Of a stretch of 64,000 nt of DNA, positions 16,256 through 25,714 are shown piece after piece. The DNA is from Collinsella aerofaciens (GTDB taxonomy: Bacteria > Actinomycetota > Coriobacteriia > Coriobacteriales > Coriobacteriaceae), in assembly GCF_902364945.1 (NCBI RefSeq), contig NZ_CABJFS010000006.1, positions 106,236 to 170,235 of the forward strand, written 5' to 3'. Positions within the stretch are counted from its first letter, which is position 1; every line of letters starts with the position of its first letter. The position numbers and the translations under genes were made by a program. The notes below the pieces were generated by a model that worked only from the letters and a program-made list of their open reading frames with translations, was not told where the DNA came from and did no database searches.

Positions 16256-16301
16256 CGAAAACCCCTAACACTAGAAACTATTTTCGGTGAAAGATGATAC
16301 C
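16244..16301. promoter_or_regulatory. MarR operator candidate, long inverted repeat
   Basis: GGTATCTTCCACCGAAAA (16244-16261) and TTTTCGGTGAAAGATGATACC (16281-16301) are inverted copies, identical except for a three-base gap and one substitution. The dyad overlaps the GTG start of marR and its 5' region. This is where an autorepressor would block transcription of the exporter operon. Confidence 0.65.
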
Positions 16302-16505
16302 CGCATATTCGGGCCTCATTCAGTGGGCAATATAAAGAGCGCATAAAGAGTTAAAAAATTCAATTGCTGAAGCGTTTCAAAGAACTATTATGCCCGCGGT
16401 TAGGCGAGGGGTTGTCACCACCATGACGACTGGGACTCATTTATCGCCACGTGCGATGCTCCAACTTCCCGCAAGGAGACACCTTATATAAAGGGGGATG
16501 GAGTC

Positions 16506-17255
16506 ATGGCATTTGACTTCACGGGCAAGACCGCGATTGTCACGGGTGGCACTCAGGGCATTGGCCTCGAGATCGCCAAGGGCATCGTCGCGGGCGGCGG
16601 ACACGTCGCGCTCATCGCAAGGAACGCTGCCAAGGGCGAGGCCGCTGTGGCCGAGCTTGGCGAGGGCAACAAGTTCTATCAGCTCGATGTTGCCGATGCG
16701 CCTAAGGCGCGTGAGACCGTCGAGCAGATTTTTACGGACCTGCCGCAAACCAACATCCTGATCAACTGCGCTGGCGTCATCAGCACCAAGAAGTTCGACG
16801 AGATCGATGACACCGAGTGGCGTCGCACCATCGACATCAACCTCAACGGCACCTTTACCATGATGAACGCCGTGTACCCGCACTTTAAGGCGGCCCATGC
16901 CGGCACTATCGTCAACGTGAGCTCTGTTGCTGGCAAGATCGGCGGCGGCCTGCTCGGCACCGCTGCCTACGCCAGCTCCAAAGCCGGTGTTAACGGTCTA
17001 ACCAAGGCAGTCGCCAAGGAAGGCGGCAAGTTTGGCGTCCGCTGCAACGCCGTGTGCCCGTCGCTCACCCTTACCGATATGACCTCGATTCTCTCTGACG
17101 AGAACTCTCAGCGCATCATCAACGGTATTCCTCTGGGCCGCGCCGCCCAGGCCAGCGAGCCTGCGCAGATGGTGCTCTTCTTCGCTTCCGACCTCGCTAG
17201 CTTCGTGAACGGCGAGATCGGTGACTGCGACGGTGGCATCGTTCTGGACGGGTAA
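16506..17255 (+). CDS. Short-chain dehydrogenase/reductase (SDR)
   Basis: A 249-residue classical SDR using NAD(P)H. The cofactor motif TGGTQGIG (residues 13-20), NCAG (87-90), catalytic Ser in VNVSS (about 139-140) and YASSK (Tyr155, Lys159) are all intact. The closest-looking groups are 3-oxoacyl-ACP-reductase-like and gluconate/2-deoxygluconate dehydrogenases. A 2-keto-3-deoxygluconate permease gene follows about 110 bases downstream, so a role in hexuronate or KDG metabolism (KduD-like) is plausible but not proven. The start ATG at 16506 follows AAGGGGGATGG. A terminator-like hairpin separates it from the permease. Confidence 0.85.
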   Translation: MAFDFTGKTAIVTGGTQGIGLEIAKGIVAGGGHVALIARNAAKGEAAVAELGEGNKFYQLDVADAPKARETVEQIFTDLPQTNILINCAGVISTKKFDEIDDTEWRRTIDINLNGTFTMMNAVYPHFKAAHAGTIVNVSSVAGKIGGGLLGTAAYASSKAGVNGLTKAVAKEGGKFGVRCNAVCPSLTLTDMTSILSDENSQRIINGIPLGRAAQASEPAQMVLFFASDLASFVNGEIGDCDGGIVLDG

Positions 17256-17274
17256 TACCCCGCGACGTTAATTC

Positions 17275-17306
17275 GGCGACGGCTCCTGCGACTCGGGACC
17301 GTCGCC
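17275..17306 (+). terminator. Hairpin between the SDR and KDG permease genes
   Basis: GGCGACGG (17275-17282) pairs with CCGTCGCC (17299-17306), extended inwards by TCC/GGA; TTCTTTCT follows. It is probably a terminator or attenuator, so the permease may have its own promoter. Confidence 0.65.
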
Positions 17307-17363
17307 TTCTTTCTGACAAAGGCGCGTGCGGCTACGATTCGCATGCATCCAAAGGAGATATAT

Positions 17364-18380
17364 ATGAGTGAATCGACTGCGGTGGAGGCGCCGGCGGCAA
17401 AGGAGCCGTTCTTTAAGATGTCCTCCATCCCGGGTGCCAATATTTTGGTGCCGCTTTTGCTGGGCTGCCTGCTCAACACGCTATTCCCCGACCTATTCAA
17501 AACGCTCGGTAGCTTTACGCTTGGCATGACCCAGCAGGGCGCAGGCCCGCTCGTGGGCGCTTTTTTGCTTATCGTCGGTACGACGATTTCGTTTAAGAGT
17601 GCTCCTGCCGCCGCTGCCCGCGGCGCCATCATCATCGCCGTCAAGCAGATTGTGGTCGTTGCCGTGTCGCTGCTCATCCTTTATGTGTTCAACGACAACC
17701 TGTTTGGCATCTCTGCCATGGTGATGCTGGCGGCTTGCACCGGCGCCAACAACGCTATGTACGCTGGACTGATGGGCACCATGGGCAATGAAGCCGAGCG
17801 TGGCGCCGTCGCCATCACCACGCTGGTTGTCGGCCCTCCGGTAACGATGATCGTGCTCGGCGCCGCCGGCCAGGCCCCGATCGGCTGGTCGCTGGTGGGT
17901 GCCATCCTGCCAATCGTCGTCGGCATTATTCTGGGTAACCTGTTTCCGAGCTTTAAGAAGATGATGGCACCGGCACTTTCCGCCGTCATCGTGCTCGTCT
18001 TCTTTGCCATGGGCTCGACCATGACCTTTGGCCAGCTCATTAATGGCGGTCTCCCCGGTATTCTGCTCGGCGTGATCTGCTCGGTGGTCTTTGCAATTCC
18101 CGTTATCGCGGTCGATAAGCTCACAGGCGGTACGGGTGTCGCAGGTGCGGCCATTTCGAGCTGCGCCGGAGCCAATGTGGCCACGCCTGCTGCCATGGCA
18201 AGCGTCAACGAGGCCTTGTACGGCGGTGTGGTGCTCGCGACGGCCACGGCACAGATTGCTGCCTGTGCAATCGTGACTGCTATTTTGACCCCGCTGGTCA
18301 CCAGCTGGTGCTACAAGCATTTTGAGGGCCAGCAGAGCAACAGCAAGGCAACGACCGACAAGGCCGCCTCAGCCGCCTAA
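17364..18380 (+). CDS. kdgT: 2-keto-3-deoxygluconate permease
   Basis: A 338-residue membrane protein with about ten hydrophobic helices, matching the KdgT family of proton symporters for 2-keto-3-deoxygluconate, an intermediate of pectin and hexuronate breakdown. Family-like segments include IPGANILVPLLLGCLLNTLFP at the start, GTTISFKSAPAAAARGAII, CTGANNAMYAGLMG and GCAGANVATPAAMA-type residues (SSCAGANVATPAAMASVN). The start at ATG 17364 follows AAAGGAG. The C-terminal tail is Ser/Lys/Ala-rich. No KDG kinase or aldolase is in the window. A strong terminator follows. Confidence 0.9.
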   Translation: MSESTAVEAPAAKEPFFKMSSIPGANILVPLLLGCLLNTLFPDLFKTLGSFTLGMTQQGAGPLVGAFLLIVGTTISFKSAPAAAARGAIIIAVKQIVVVAVSLLILYVFNDNLFGISAMVMLAACTGANNAMYAGLMGTMGNEAERGAVAITTLVVGPPVTMIVLGAAGQAPIGWSLVGAILPIVVGIILGNLFPSFKKMMAPALSAVIVLVFFAMGSTMTFGQLINGGLPGILLGVICSVVFAIPVIAVDKLTGGTGVAGAAISSCAGANVATPAAMASVNEALYGGVVLATATAQIAACAIVTAILTPLVTSWCYKHFEGQQSNSKATTDKAASAA

Positions 18381-18419
18381 TGCCAAGCGGCAATCAAAGC
18401 TAAAAACTAGTCACGCCAC

Positions 18420-18451
18420 AGGGCGGCCACGGGGGATCCCGTGGCCGCCCT
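18420..18451 (+). terminator. Strong hairpin after kdgT
   Basis: AGGGCGGCCACGGG (18420-18433) pairs perfectly with CCCGTGGCCGCCCT (18438-18451) over a GGAT loop, about 40 bases after the kdgT stop. GCAGTTTCT follows, a weak T-run. Confidence 0.75.
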
Positions 18452-18846
18452 GCAGTTTCTGTAGGGTCTCTGGAACACTTTACCCTGCTAAAGCTGGCAT
18501 AACAGCTAGAGTGAACGTCGTACAAAGGCAAGGAAAAATACCAAACAAATCGGTGAACGGTAGTTGTTAGCGCTCGCATTTCCTGCGGGTTTGTAAAAAA
18601 CGCCTTTATGATATAAAAAAAGAAACATATAACAGCCCAGATGGAGAGGGTCGCTATGTTATCCTTCTCAAACGGGTGAAATCTTGGGTTTTGGGTTGTA
18701 GTTCCAAGGTGGACAAACGTTTTCCCTGCACCAACGTGTGGTGAAGAACGGAAGAAGCCGGTAGTGCAAGCCGAACATTCAAGAATTCAATAAGCAGCGG
18801 TGTGAGAGAGCGCCGCATTACACGTAACTAGGAGCGTGGTTACACA
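18452..18846 (+). promoter_or_regulatory. Long upstream region and leader of pflB
   Basis: About 395 bases without a gene precede pflB. A candidate promoter is TTTGTA (18590-18595) with TATAAA (18612-18617) at 16-bp spacing, which would give a leader of about 220 bases. The leader holds small stems, including GCGGTGTGAGAGAGCGCCGC near 18797. Just before the start, GTAAC and GTTAC flank the AGGAG ribosome binding site, which could hide it. Long leaders are usual for strongly regulated fermentation genes; the promoter call is tentative. Confidence 0.35.
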
Positions 18847-20898
<2,052 letters not shown>

Positions 20899-20900
20899 CT

Positions 20901-20923
20901 ATTGTTAGTGCTATACTAACAAT
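20901..20923 (+). other. Hairpin immediately after the pflB stop
   Basis: ATTGTTAGT (20901-20909) pairs perfectly with ACTAACAAT (20915-20923) over GCTAT, two bases after the pflB stop. There is no U-tract. It could slow 3' decay of the upstream message or separate the expression levels of the two PFL chains. Confidence 0.6.
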
Positions 20924-20940
20924 AACGATTACTGATTAGT

Positions 20941-20960
20941 GCGCCGGTTTCGGCCGGCGC
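20941..20960 (+). other. GCGCCGG hairpin before the radical-subunit gene
   Basis: GCGCCGG (20941-20947) pairs with CCGGCGC (20954-20960). It ends about ten bases before the AAGGAG of the radical-domain gene. A similar GCGCCGGC hairpin lies after thrC at 32090-32109. Confidence 0.55.
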
Positions 20961-20983
20961 CTATCGATCGAAGGAGACACATT

Positions 20984-21235
20984 ATGAAGGTTTCTGAAGT
21001 TTCCGAGACTCAGGCCGATAACCTGGTCCACATGCTCGACGCTTACGCCGAGAAGGGTGGCCACCACCTGAACATCAACGTCTTCAACCGTGAGACGCTG
21101 CTCGACGCTCAGGCTCACCCCGAGAAGTACCCGCAGCTGACCATTCGCGTTTCCGGCTACGCCGTGAACTTCCACACGCTCACCAAGGAGCAGCAGGACG
21201 AGGTCATTTCGCGTACCTTCCACGACAAGTTCTAA
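20984..21235 (+). CDS. Free-standing glycyl-radical subunit of pyruvate formate-lyase (GrcA/YfiD-like)
   Basis: An 83-residue protein made only of a glycyl-radical domain. It carries the signature IRVSGYAV with the radical Gly58, preceded by [15 protein letters not shown] and PEKYPQLT and followed by [22 protein letters not shown], all as in the C-terminus of E. coli PflB. E. coli YfiD/GrcA is a related stand-alone domain but serves as a spare part for an intact PFL. Here the neighbouring PFL has no such domain, so this protein should be an obligatory subunit. The start ATG 20984 has a perfect GAAGGAG eight bases upstream. PflA at 28463 is the likely activase. Confidence 0.95.
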   Translation: MKVSEVSETQADNLVHMLDAYAEKGGHHLNINVFNRETLLDAQAHPEKYPQLTIRVSGYAVNFHTLTKEQQDEVISRTFHDKF

Positions 21236-21262
21236 AGGGTTCAACTCCTGTAGGATTACTGG

Positions 21263-21385
21263 GGCCGGTTTTGGGTTATTTCCCAAAACGTCCTCGGACA
21301 TGCAAAGAGGCTCCGCTGCGCGCGTTGCGCGGCGGAGCCTCTTTGCGTCCTGCGGGATGTTTTGGAAAATAACCCAAAACCGGCC
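21263..21385 (+). repeat. Modular long hairpin, copy A, 3' of the PFL radical subunit
   Basis: A 123-nt inverted repeat starting 28 bases after the stop codon. The outer stem is 19 bp perfect (21263-21281 with 21367-21385, starting GGCCGGTTTTGGG), continuing imperfectly through CCCAAAAC. Then come the bulge motif ACGTCCTCG on one side and TGCGGGATGTT on the other, a middle stem (GCAAAGAGGCTCCGC, 21302-21316) and a G+C-rich apex. No U-tract follows. Copies B (36345-36474) and C (30887-31015) share the plan. Confidence 0.8.
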
Positions 21386-21504
21386 ATGTGGGGTCCTTTG
21401 GAGTCACCCTTTAGGCGGAACTCTCCTAATTATTTGGATGAGTCGTTTACTTACTTGTGCTGTTACCGTCTTCCCGCTGTTGTTGGGGTATGCTTTGTTC
21501 GTAT

Positions 21505-21520
21505 GTAAACGTATGACATG
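21505..21520. promoter_or_regulatory. LacI-type operator upstream of the lacI-family gene
   Basis: GTAAACGTATGACATG at 21505-21520 resembles the operators before the GH32 gene (consensus GAAAACGNTTGACATA). It ends 18 bases before the regulator start, fitting autoregulation. Confidence 0.55.
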
Positions 21521-21538
21521 TTGATGGGGGAGGTTGCT

Positions 21539-22549
21539 ATGGCTCGCGAGGGCGCTCGTTCTAAGGATTCAGCTAAGCCTGGCATCAAGGAAGTTGCAGC
21601 GGTGGCGGGGGTTTCGCCTACTACGGTATCTCGCGTGCTTAATAATCGCGGCTATATTAGCCAAGAGACCCGCGATAAGGTCCATGCCGCGATGAAGCGC
21701 ATCAACTATACGCCCAACGATATCGCCCGTGCCATGCTCAACGGTCGCCTGAATCTAATAGGTATGATCGTCCCCTATGTCAGCAGCCCGTTTCATGCAC
21801 AAGCGGTTCAAGCCGTTGAGCGTACCCTGGCCGAAAACGGTTTTAAGATGCTGCTGTGCAATAGTGCCAATCGACCTGATCTTGAGCGTTCTTATATCGA
21901 TATGCTTCGGCGCAATATGGTTGATGGCGTCATTGTCAACTCGCTTAATATCGGTGCCGAGGCGTATGCCGAGATGGGTTTGAGTCTGGTTGGTATCGAC
22001 TGCGACCTTGGCGAGGCCTCTGTTCAGATTGCGAGCGACAGCTATAGTATCGGCGAACTTGCCACGCGTCGCCTGATCGATGACGGGTGTTCGCGCATCC
22101 TGTGCCTGCGCAGCAATAGCCGCATGCGCATGCCTGCCAATAAGCGTACCGATGCCTACCTCGATGTTGTTGAGCAGGCCGGTTTGCCCGCGCTTGTCCG
22201 TGAGGTCGAGTTCGTTAAGCCCGACGACGAAAAGAGCGCGGTCGTTGCGAAGATCCTCGATGAGAACCCCGATATTGACGGCATCTTTGCGGGAGACGAC
22301 ACGATGGCGGCTATCTGTCTTAACGTGATGAAGCAGCGCGGCTTGAGCGCTCCGGGCGATATTAAGGTCGTGGGCGCGGATGGTGCCCGCCGCACTATGA
22401 CGTTTATGCCTGACTTAACAACCGTACGCCAAGATATCGATCGCATCGGAGAGCTCGCGGCGCAATCCATCATTGCTCTTATTAACGGCGAAAAGCCCGA
22501 ATCGAATATCAAGCTCCCCGTTGAACTCATTGAGGGTAAAACCGCGTAG
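21539..22549 (+). CDS. LacI-family repressor of the sucrose/fructoside cluster
   Basis: A 336-residue LacI/GalR repressor. The N-terminal HTH reads GIKEVAAVAGVSPTTVSRVLNN (about residues 17-38), followed by the hinge helix region NDIARAM, then a periplasmic-binding-protein-like sugar domain (IGMIVPYVSSPFHAQAVQAV to the end). It precedes two GH32 fructosidases and a PTS EIIBC, and matching operators lie before itself and before the first GH32 gene, so it very probably controls sucrose or fructo-oligosaccharide use. ATG 21539 is chosen over ATG 21518 because GGGGGAGG precedes it at the correct distance. Confidence 0.92.
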   Translation: MAREGARSKDSAKPGIKEVAAVAGVSPTTVSRVLNNRGYISQETRDKVHAAMKRINYTPNDIARAMLNGRLNLIGMIVPYVSSPFHAQAVQAVERTLAENGFKMLLCNSANRPDLERSYIDMLRRNMVDGVIVNSLNIGAEAYAEMGLSLVGIDCDLGEASVQIASDSYSIGELATRRLIDDGCSRILCLRSNSRMRMPANKRTDAYLDVVEQAGLPALVREVEFVKPDDEKSAVVAKILDENPDIDGIFAGDDTMAAICLNVMKQRGLSAPGDIKVVGADGARRTMTFMPDLTTVRQDIDRIGELAAQSIIALINGEKPESNIKLPVELIEGKTA

Positions 22550-22601
22550 TTCATCCCGTGCCAAAAGAATTCCTCAAACACCTCTGATGACCGTTCGCCG
22601 G

Positions 22602-22688
22602 CATATGTCAACCGTTTGCCGACGACTGGAACTGCGAAAAGACGTATTGGTGTGAAAACGTTTGACATATGAAAACGATTGACATATC
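22602..22688. promoter_or_regulatory. Three LacI-type operators before the GH32 gene
   Basis: CATATGTCAACCGTTTGCC (22602-22620) is an inverted copy of GTGAAAACGTTTGACATATG (22652-22671), and a third copy, GAAAACGATTGACATATC, abuts at 22671-22688. All contain the AACG-TTGACATA theme. Two overlap the promoter elements, as expected for repression. Confidence 0.75.
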
Positions 22689-22690
22689 TT
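22662..22690 (+). promoter_or_regulatory. Promoter of the GH32-PTS-scrB operon
   Basis: TTGACA (22662-22667) and TATCTT (22685-22690) are 17 bp apart; both lie inside the operator pair. The expected start is near 22697, about 37 bases before the ATG. Confidence 0.6.
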
Positions 22691-22733
22691 GCAGTTGTAC
22701 CGAGTTAGTATCTCGTGAGAAAGGAAGTCTCGG

Positions 22734-24116
22734 ATGCACAAGGTGTATTACCAGCCTGAGGGAATTTGGGTAGGCGACATCATGCCGTACGGCGAGGACG
22801 GCACGTTCTATCTCTATCATCAGCGTGACACGCGAAACCCCGGACCTTTCGGAGAGCCGTTTGGCTGGGCACTCGCGACAACCAAGGACTTCGTCAATTA
22901 CAAAGACTTTGGCGAGAGCCTTGAGCGTGGCGGCGACGAGGAAGTCGACCAGTATGTTTATGCCGGCACGGTGTTTAAGGTGGGCGACAAGTACCATGCG
23001 CTCTACACTGGTTGCAATCGCGATAAGGTCAAGGCACGCTTGATGAAGCAGGTTCTTCTTCACGCAACGAGTGACGACGCCGTCAAGTGGGAGAAGAACA
23101 TCGCCGAGACGCTGCTTCCGCCCCAGGAGGGTTACGATGACCGCAACTGGCGCGATCCCTTTGTGCTTTGGGATGAGGAGAACGAAGAGTACATGCTCAT
23201 CCTCGGCACGCGTGTGGGCGAGGACAAGCGTCTGATGACCGGTCGTCTGGTCAAGTTCACCTCCAAGGACCTGGATACCTGGGAGTTCCAGGGCGACTGG
23301 TGGAATCCGGGCCTGTACACCATGTTCGAGATGCCTGATCTCTTTAAGATGGGCGACTGGTGGTATCTGGTGTTCTCCGAGTACAGTGATGGCAACAAGA
23401 CCCGTTACCGCATGTCTCGCTCTATCAACGGTCCTTGGATCACTCCTGCGGACGATTCCTTCGATGGCCGCGCGTACTATGCCGCGCGTACCGCATTTGA
23501 CGGCGAGCGCCGCGTTCTCTTTGGTTGGGTTCCTACGCGTGACGAGGGCGGCGACCCCAGCTCTTACCTGTGGGGTGGCACCTTTATGCCCCTCGAGATC
23601 GTTCAGCGTGCCGACGGAACGCTCGGCACCAAGCTTCCTGATAGCATGCTTGGCGCCTTTGGCGAGGCTAAGGCAGTCGAGGCCTTTGAGCTCTCCTGCG
23701 AGTCGGGCAAGGTCGAGCAGGTGCTCGCCGCGGATGCCGGTTCCACCTATATGCTCGATGCCGACATCGAGCTCGCCGGTGACGCTGCCGGCTTCTCGGT
23801 GAAGCTTGCCGAGGACGCCGAGTCCGGTCTTGCCTATGAGTTCCGCGCCAACCTGCGTGAGGGCAAGCTCGAGTTTACGGCGGCCCCCCAGTATCCGTGG
23901 TTCCAGGTCAACAACATGGGCCTCGAGCGTCCGTTGTTCTTTAAGGGCGAGGGCACTCATCATGTGCGCCTGGTCGTCGACGACGACATCGCGACCATCT
24001 TTGTCGATGATGTTGCGCTTAACGCTCGATTCTGCAATAAGCAGGGCCAGGGTGTGGCGCTGACGGTCACCGACGGTACGCTTAAGTGCGCAAATGCAAC
24101 GATCGCGTCTCTGTAA
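22734..24116 (+). CDS. Glycoside hydrolase family 32 enzyme with non-standard nucleophile motif
   Basis: A 460-residue intracellular (no signal peptide) GH32-type beta-fructosidase. The N-terminal motif is WVGDIMPYG (Asp15 as likely nucleophile) in place of the usual WMNDPNG. NWRDPFV (RDP at 140-142) is intact and FEMPDLF (Glu199) replaces the usual ECPD acid/base motif. A C-terminal beta-sandwich follows. It is first in an operon with a PTS EIIBC and a canonical GH32 and is controlled by LacI-type operators, so its substrate is probably a fructoside or phosphorylated fructoside. Exact specificity is unknown. ATG 22734 follows AAAGGAAG. Confidence 0.85.
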   Translation: MHKVYYQPEGIWVGDIMPYGEDGTFYLYHQRDTRNPGPFGEPFGWALATTKDFVNYKDFGESLERGGDEEVDQYVYAGTVFKVGDKYHALYTGCNRDKVKARLMKQVLLHATSDDAVKWEKNIAETLLPPQEGYDDRNWRDPFVLWDEENEEYMLILGTRVGEDKRLMTGRLVKFTSKDLDTWEFQGDWWNPGLYTMFEMPDLFKMGDWWYLVFSEYSDGNKTRYRMSRSINGPWITPADDSFDGRAYYAARTAFDGERRVLFGWVPTRDEGGDPSSYLWGGTFMPLEIVQRADGTLGTKLPDSMLGAFGEAKAVEAFELSCESGKVEQVLAADAGSTYMLDADIELAGDAAGFSVKLAEDAESGLAYEFRANLREGKLEFTAAPQYPWFQVNNMGLERPLFFKGEGTHHVRLVVDDDIATIFVDDVALNARFCNKQGQGVALTVTDGTLKCANATIASL

Positions 24117-24161
24117 TGGCATCAAAACGTCTTATGCTTTCGTAAAGGAATGGAGAGGAAC

Positions 24162-25613
24162 ATGGACTACAAAGTAGTGTCTCAGCAAGTCGTCGATAAC
24201 GTCGGCGGTCTGGAGAACATCGAGGGCGCCACGCATTGCGTTACGCGTCTGCGTCTGGTGCTCAAGGATACGAGCAAGTACAACAAGGCCGAGCTCGAGA
24301 ACATCGATGGCGTCAAGGGCGTGCTGTACAACAGCGGCCAGCTCATGATCATCTTCGGTACCGGTACCGTCAACAAGGTTTACGATGAGTTTATGGCTCT
24401 GACGGGCGTTAAGGAGATCAGCGCTTCCGAGGTCAAGGGCGCCGAGGCGGACAAGAAGGGCAAGTTCTTCTCGGTCCTCAAGGTATTCTCGGACATCTTT
24501 ATCCCCATCATTCCCGCTTTCGTCGGCGCTGCTATCATCATCGGCCTTAAGTCGCTGATCGTTGCCAACGGCCTCTTTGGCATGGAGGGCAGCCTCGCCG
24601 ATCACAGCGAGTTCCTCAAGAACCTCGCAAGCTTCTTTGCCATTATCGCCACCACCTTCGACTACCTACCTGTCCTGGTTATGTACAGCGCGGTCAAGCG
24701 TTTTGGCGGTAACCCGATCCTGGGCATCCTCGTCGGTATCGTCATGGTTCACCCGAGCCTTATGAACCGTAACACGTTCGTTATGGACCCGACGGGTGCT
24801 GAGTACTGGAACTTCGGTCCGCTCTCCATTCCCATGGTTGCTTTCCAGGGCGGCGTGTTCCCTGCAATCCTGACTGCCTGGTTTATGGCCAAGGTCGAGA
24901 AGATTGCCCAGAAGTACATCCCCGAGGTCGTTTCGTTCGTCTTTGTCCCGACCGTTACCCTGATTCTTGCTAACGTCGCCCTGTTCACCGTGTTCGGCCC
25001 GCTCGGCAACCTGATCGGCGACGTCCTCGCCGGCGTAATCGATATCCTGTACAACAGGATGGGCGTCTTCGGTGCCTTTGTCTTTGCCGCATTCCTGCAG
25101 CCGCTCGTCGTTACCGGTACGCATCAGTTCATCCAGGGTATCGAGGCAAACCTCGTTGCCACGACTGGCTTCAACTACATCCAGGCCATCTGGTCGGTTT
25201 CCATCATCGCCCAGGGCGGCGGCGCCATCGGCATGTACCTCATTCACAAGAAGCATTCCAAAGAGCGCAACATCTGCATGTCGTCCTTTATCCCGACGCT
25301 GGTCGGTATCTCCGAGCCCGCAATCTTTGCTGCAAACATGCGCTACTCGATCATCCCGTTCATCTGCGCTTGCATCGGTGCAGGCTGCGGCGGTGCCTTC
25401 GTGAAGCTCTTTGAGGTGCGCGCCATCGGTCAGGGTCTGACCGGCGTGCTTGGCCTGCTCATCGTCACGCCCGAGACGCTCGTGTGGTATGTGGCTGGCA
25501 ATCTCATCGCCTTTATCGTGCCGATCGTCTTGATCTTTGCCTACAACAAGGCAAAGGGCGTGCCGACCACTGATGAAGAGGGCGCTGGTGCTGGCTTTGA
25601 TGTCAGCTTCTAG
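24162..25613 (+). CDS. PTS EIIBC component, sucrose-type
   Basis: A 483-residue PTS permease of the glucose/sucrose family. The N-terminal EIIB domain (1-85) carries the phospho-Cys26 in GATHCVTRLRLVL. The EIIC domain (about 105-475) has ten or so helices with the family motifs SDIFIPIIPAFVGAA, GTHQFIQGIEANLV and GISEPAIFAANMRY. No EIIA domain is fused, so phosphate must come from an EIIA encoded elsewhere, as for ScrA-type transporters. It is flanked by GH32 enzymes, which points to sucrose or a similar fructoside entering as the 6-phosphate. ATG 24162 (after GGAGAGGAAC) is preferred over ATG 24150. Confidence 0.9.
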   Translation: MDYKVVSQQVVDNVGGLENIEGATHCVTRLRLVLKDTSKYNKAELENIDGVKGVLYNSGQLMIIFGTGTVNKVYDEFMALTGVKEISASEVKGAEADKKGKFFSVLKVFSDIFIPIIPAFVGAAIIIGLKSLIVANGLFGMEGSLADHSEFLKNLASFFAIIATTFDYLPVLVMYSAVKRFGGNPILGILVGIVMVHPSLMNRNTFVMDPTGAEYWNFGPLSIPMVAFQGGVFPAILTAWFMAKVEKIAQKYIPEVVSFVFVPTVTLILANVALFTVFGPLGNLIGDVLAGVIDILYNRMGVFGAFVFAAFLQPLVVTGTHQFIQGIEANLVATTGFNYIQAIWSVSIIAQGGGAIGMYLIHKKHSKERNICMSSFIPTLVGISEPAIFAANMRYSIIPFICACIGAGCGGAFVKLFEVRAIGQGLTGVLGLLIVTPETLVWYVAGNLIAFIVPIVLIFAYNKAKGVPTTDEEGAGAGFDVSF

Positions 25614-25650
25614 TTGAGCCGTTCAGCGTAATCTGAGGATAAGTCCATTT

Positions 25651-25693
25651 GGGGAAGGGCGTTCGACTCGTGTGAGTCGAGCGTCCTTCCCCA
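25651..25693 (+). terminator. Hairpin between the PTS gene and scrB
   Basis: GGGGAAGG with GCGTTCGACTC (from 25651) pairs with GAGTCGAGCGT and CCTTCCCC (to about 25693) over GTGT, with a one-base bulge. It is followed by ATAGACG and no U-run, so it may lower rather than end transcription into scrB. Confidence 0.6.
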
Positions 25694-25714
25694 TAGACGA
25701 GAAAGTCAACGGCG

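Noticed and set aside
20899..20983. PFL split as a frameshift, intron or sequencing error
   Set aside because: The chain ends in a proper stop, the gap is 85 bases with two hairpins (too small for a self-splicing intron), and the second gene has its own strong ribosome binding site.
22608..24125. 505-codon open frame on the minus strand
   Set aside because: Shadow of the GH32 gene; the sense strand has catalytic motifs and an operator-controlled promoter.
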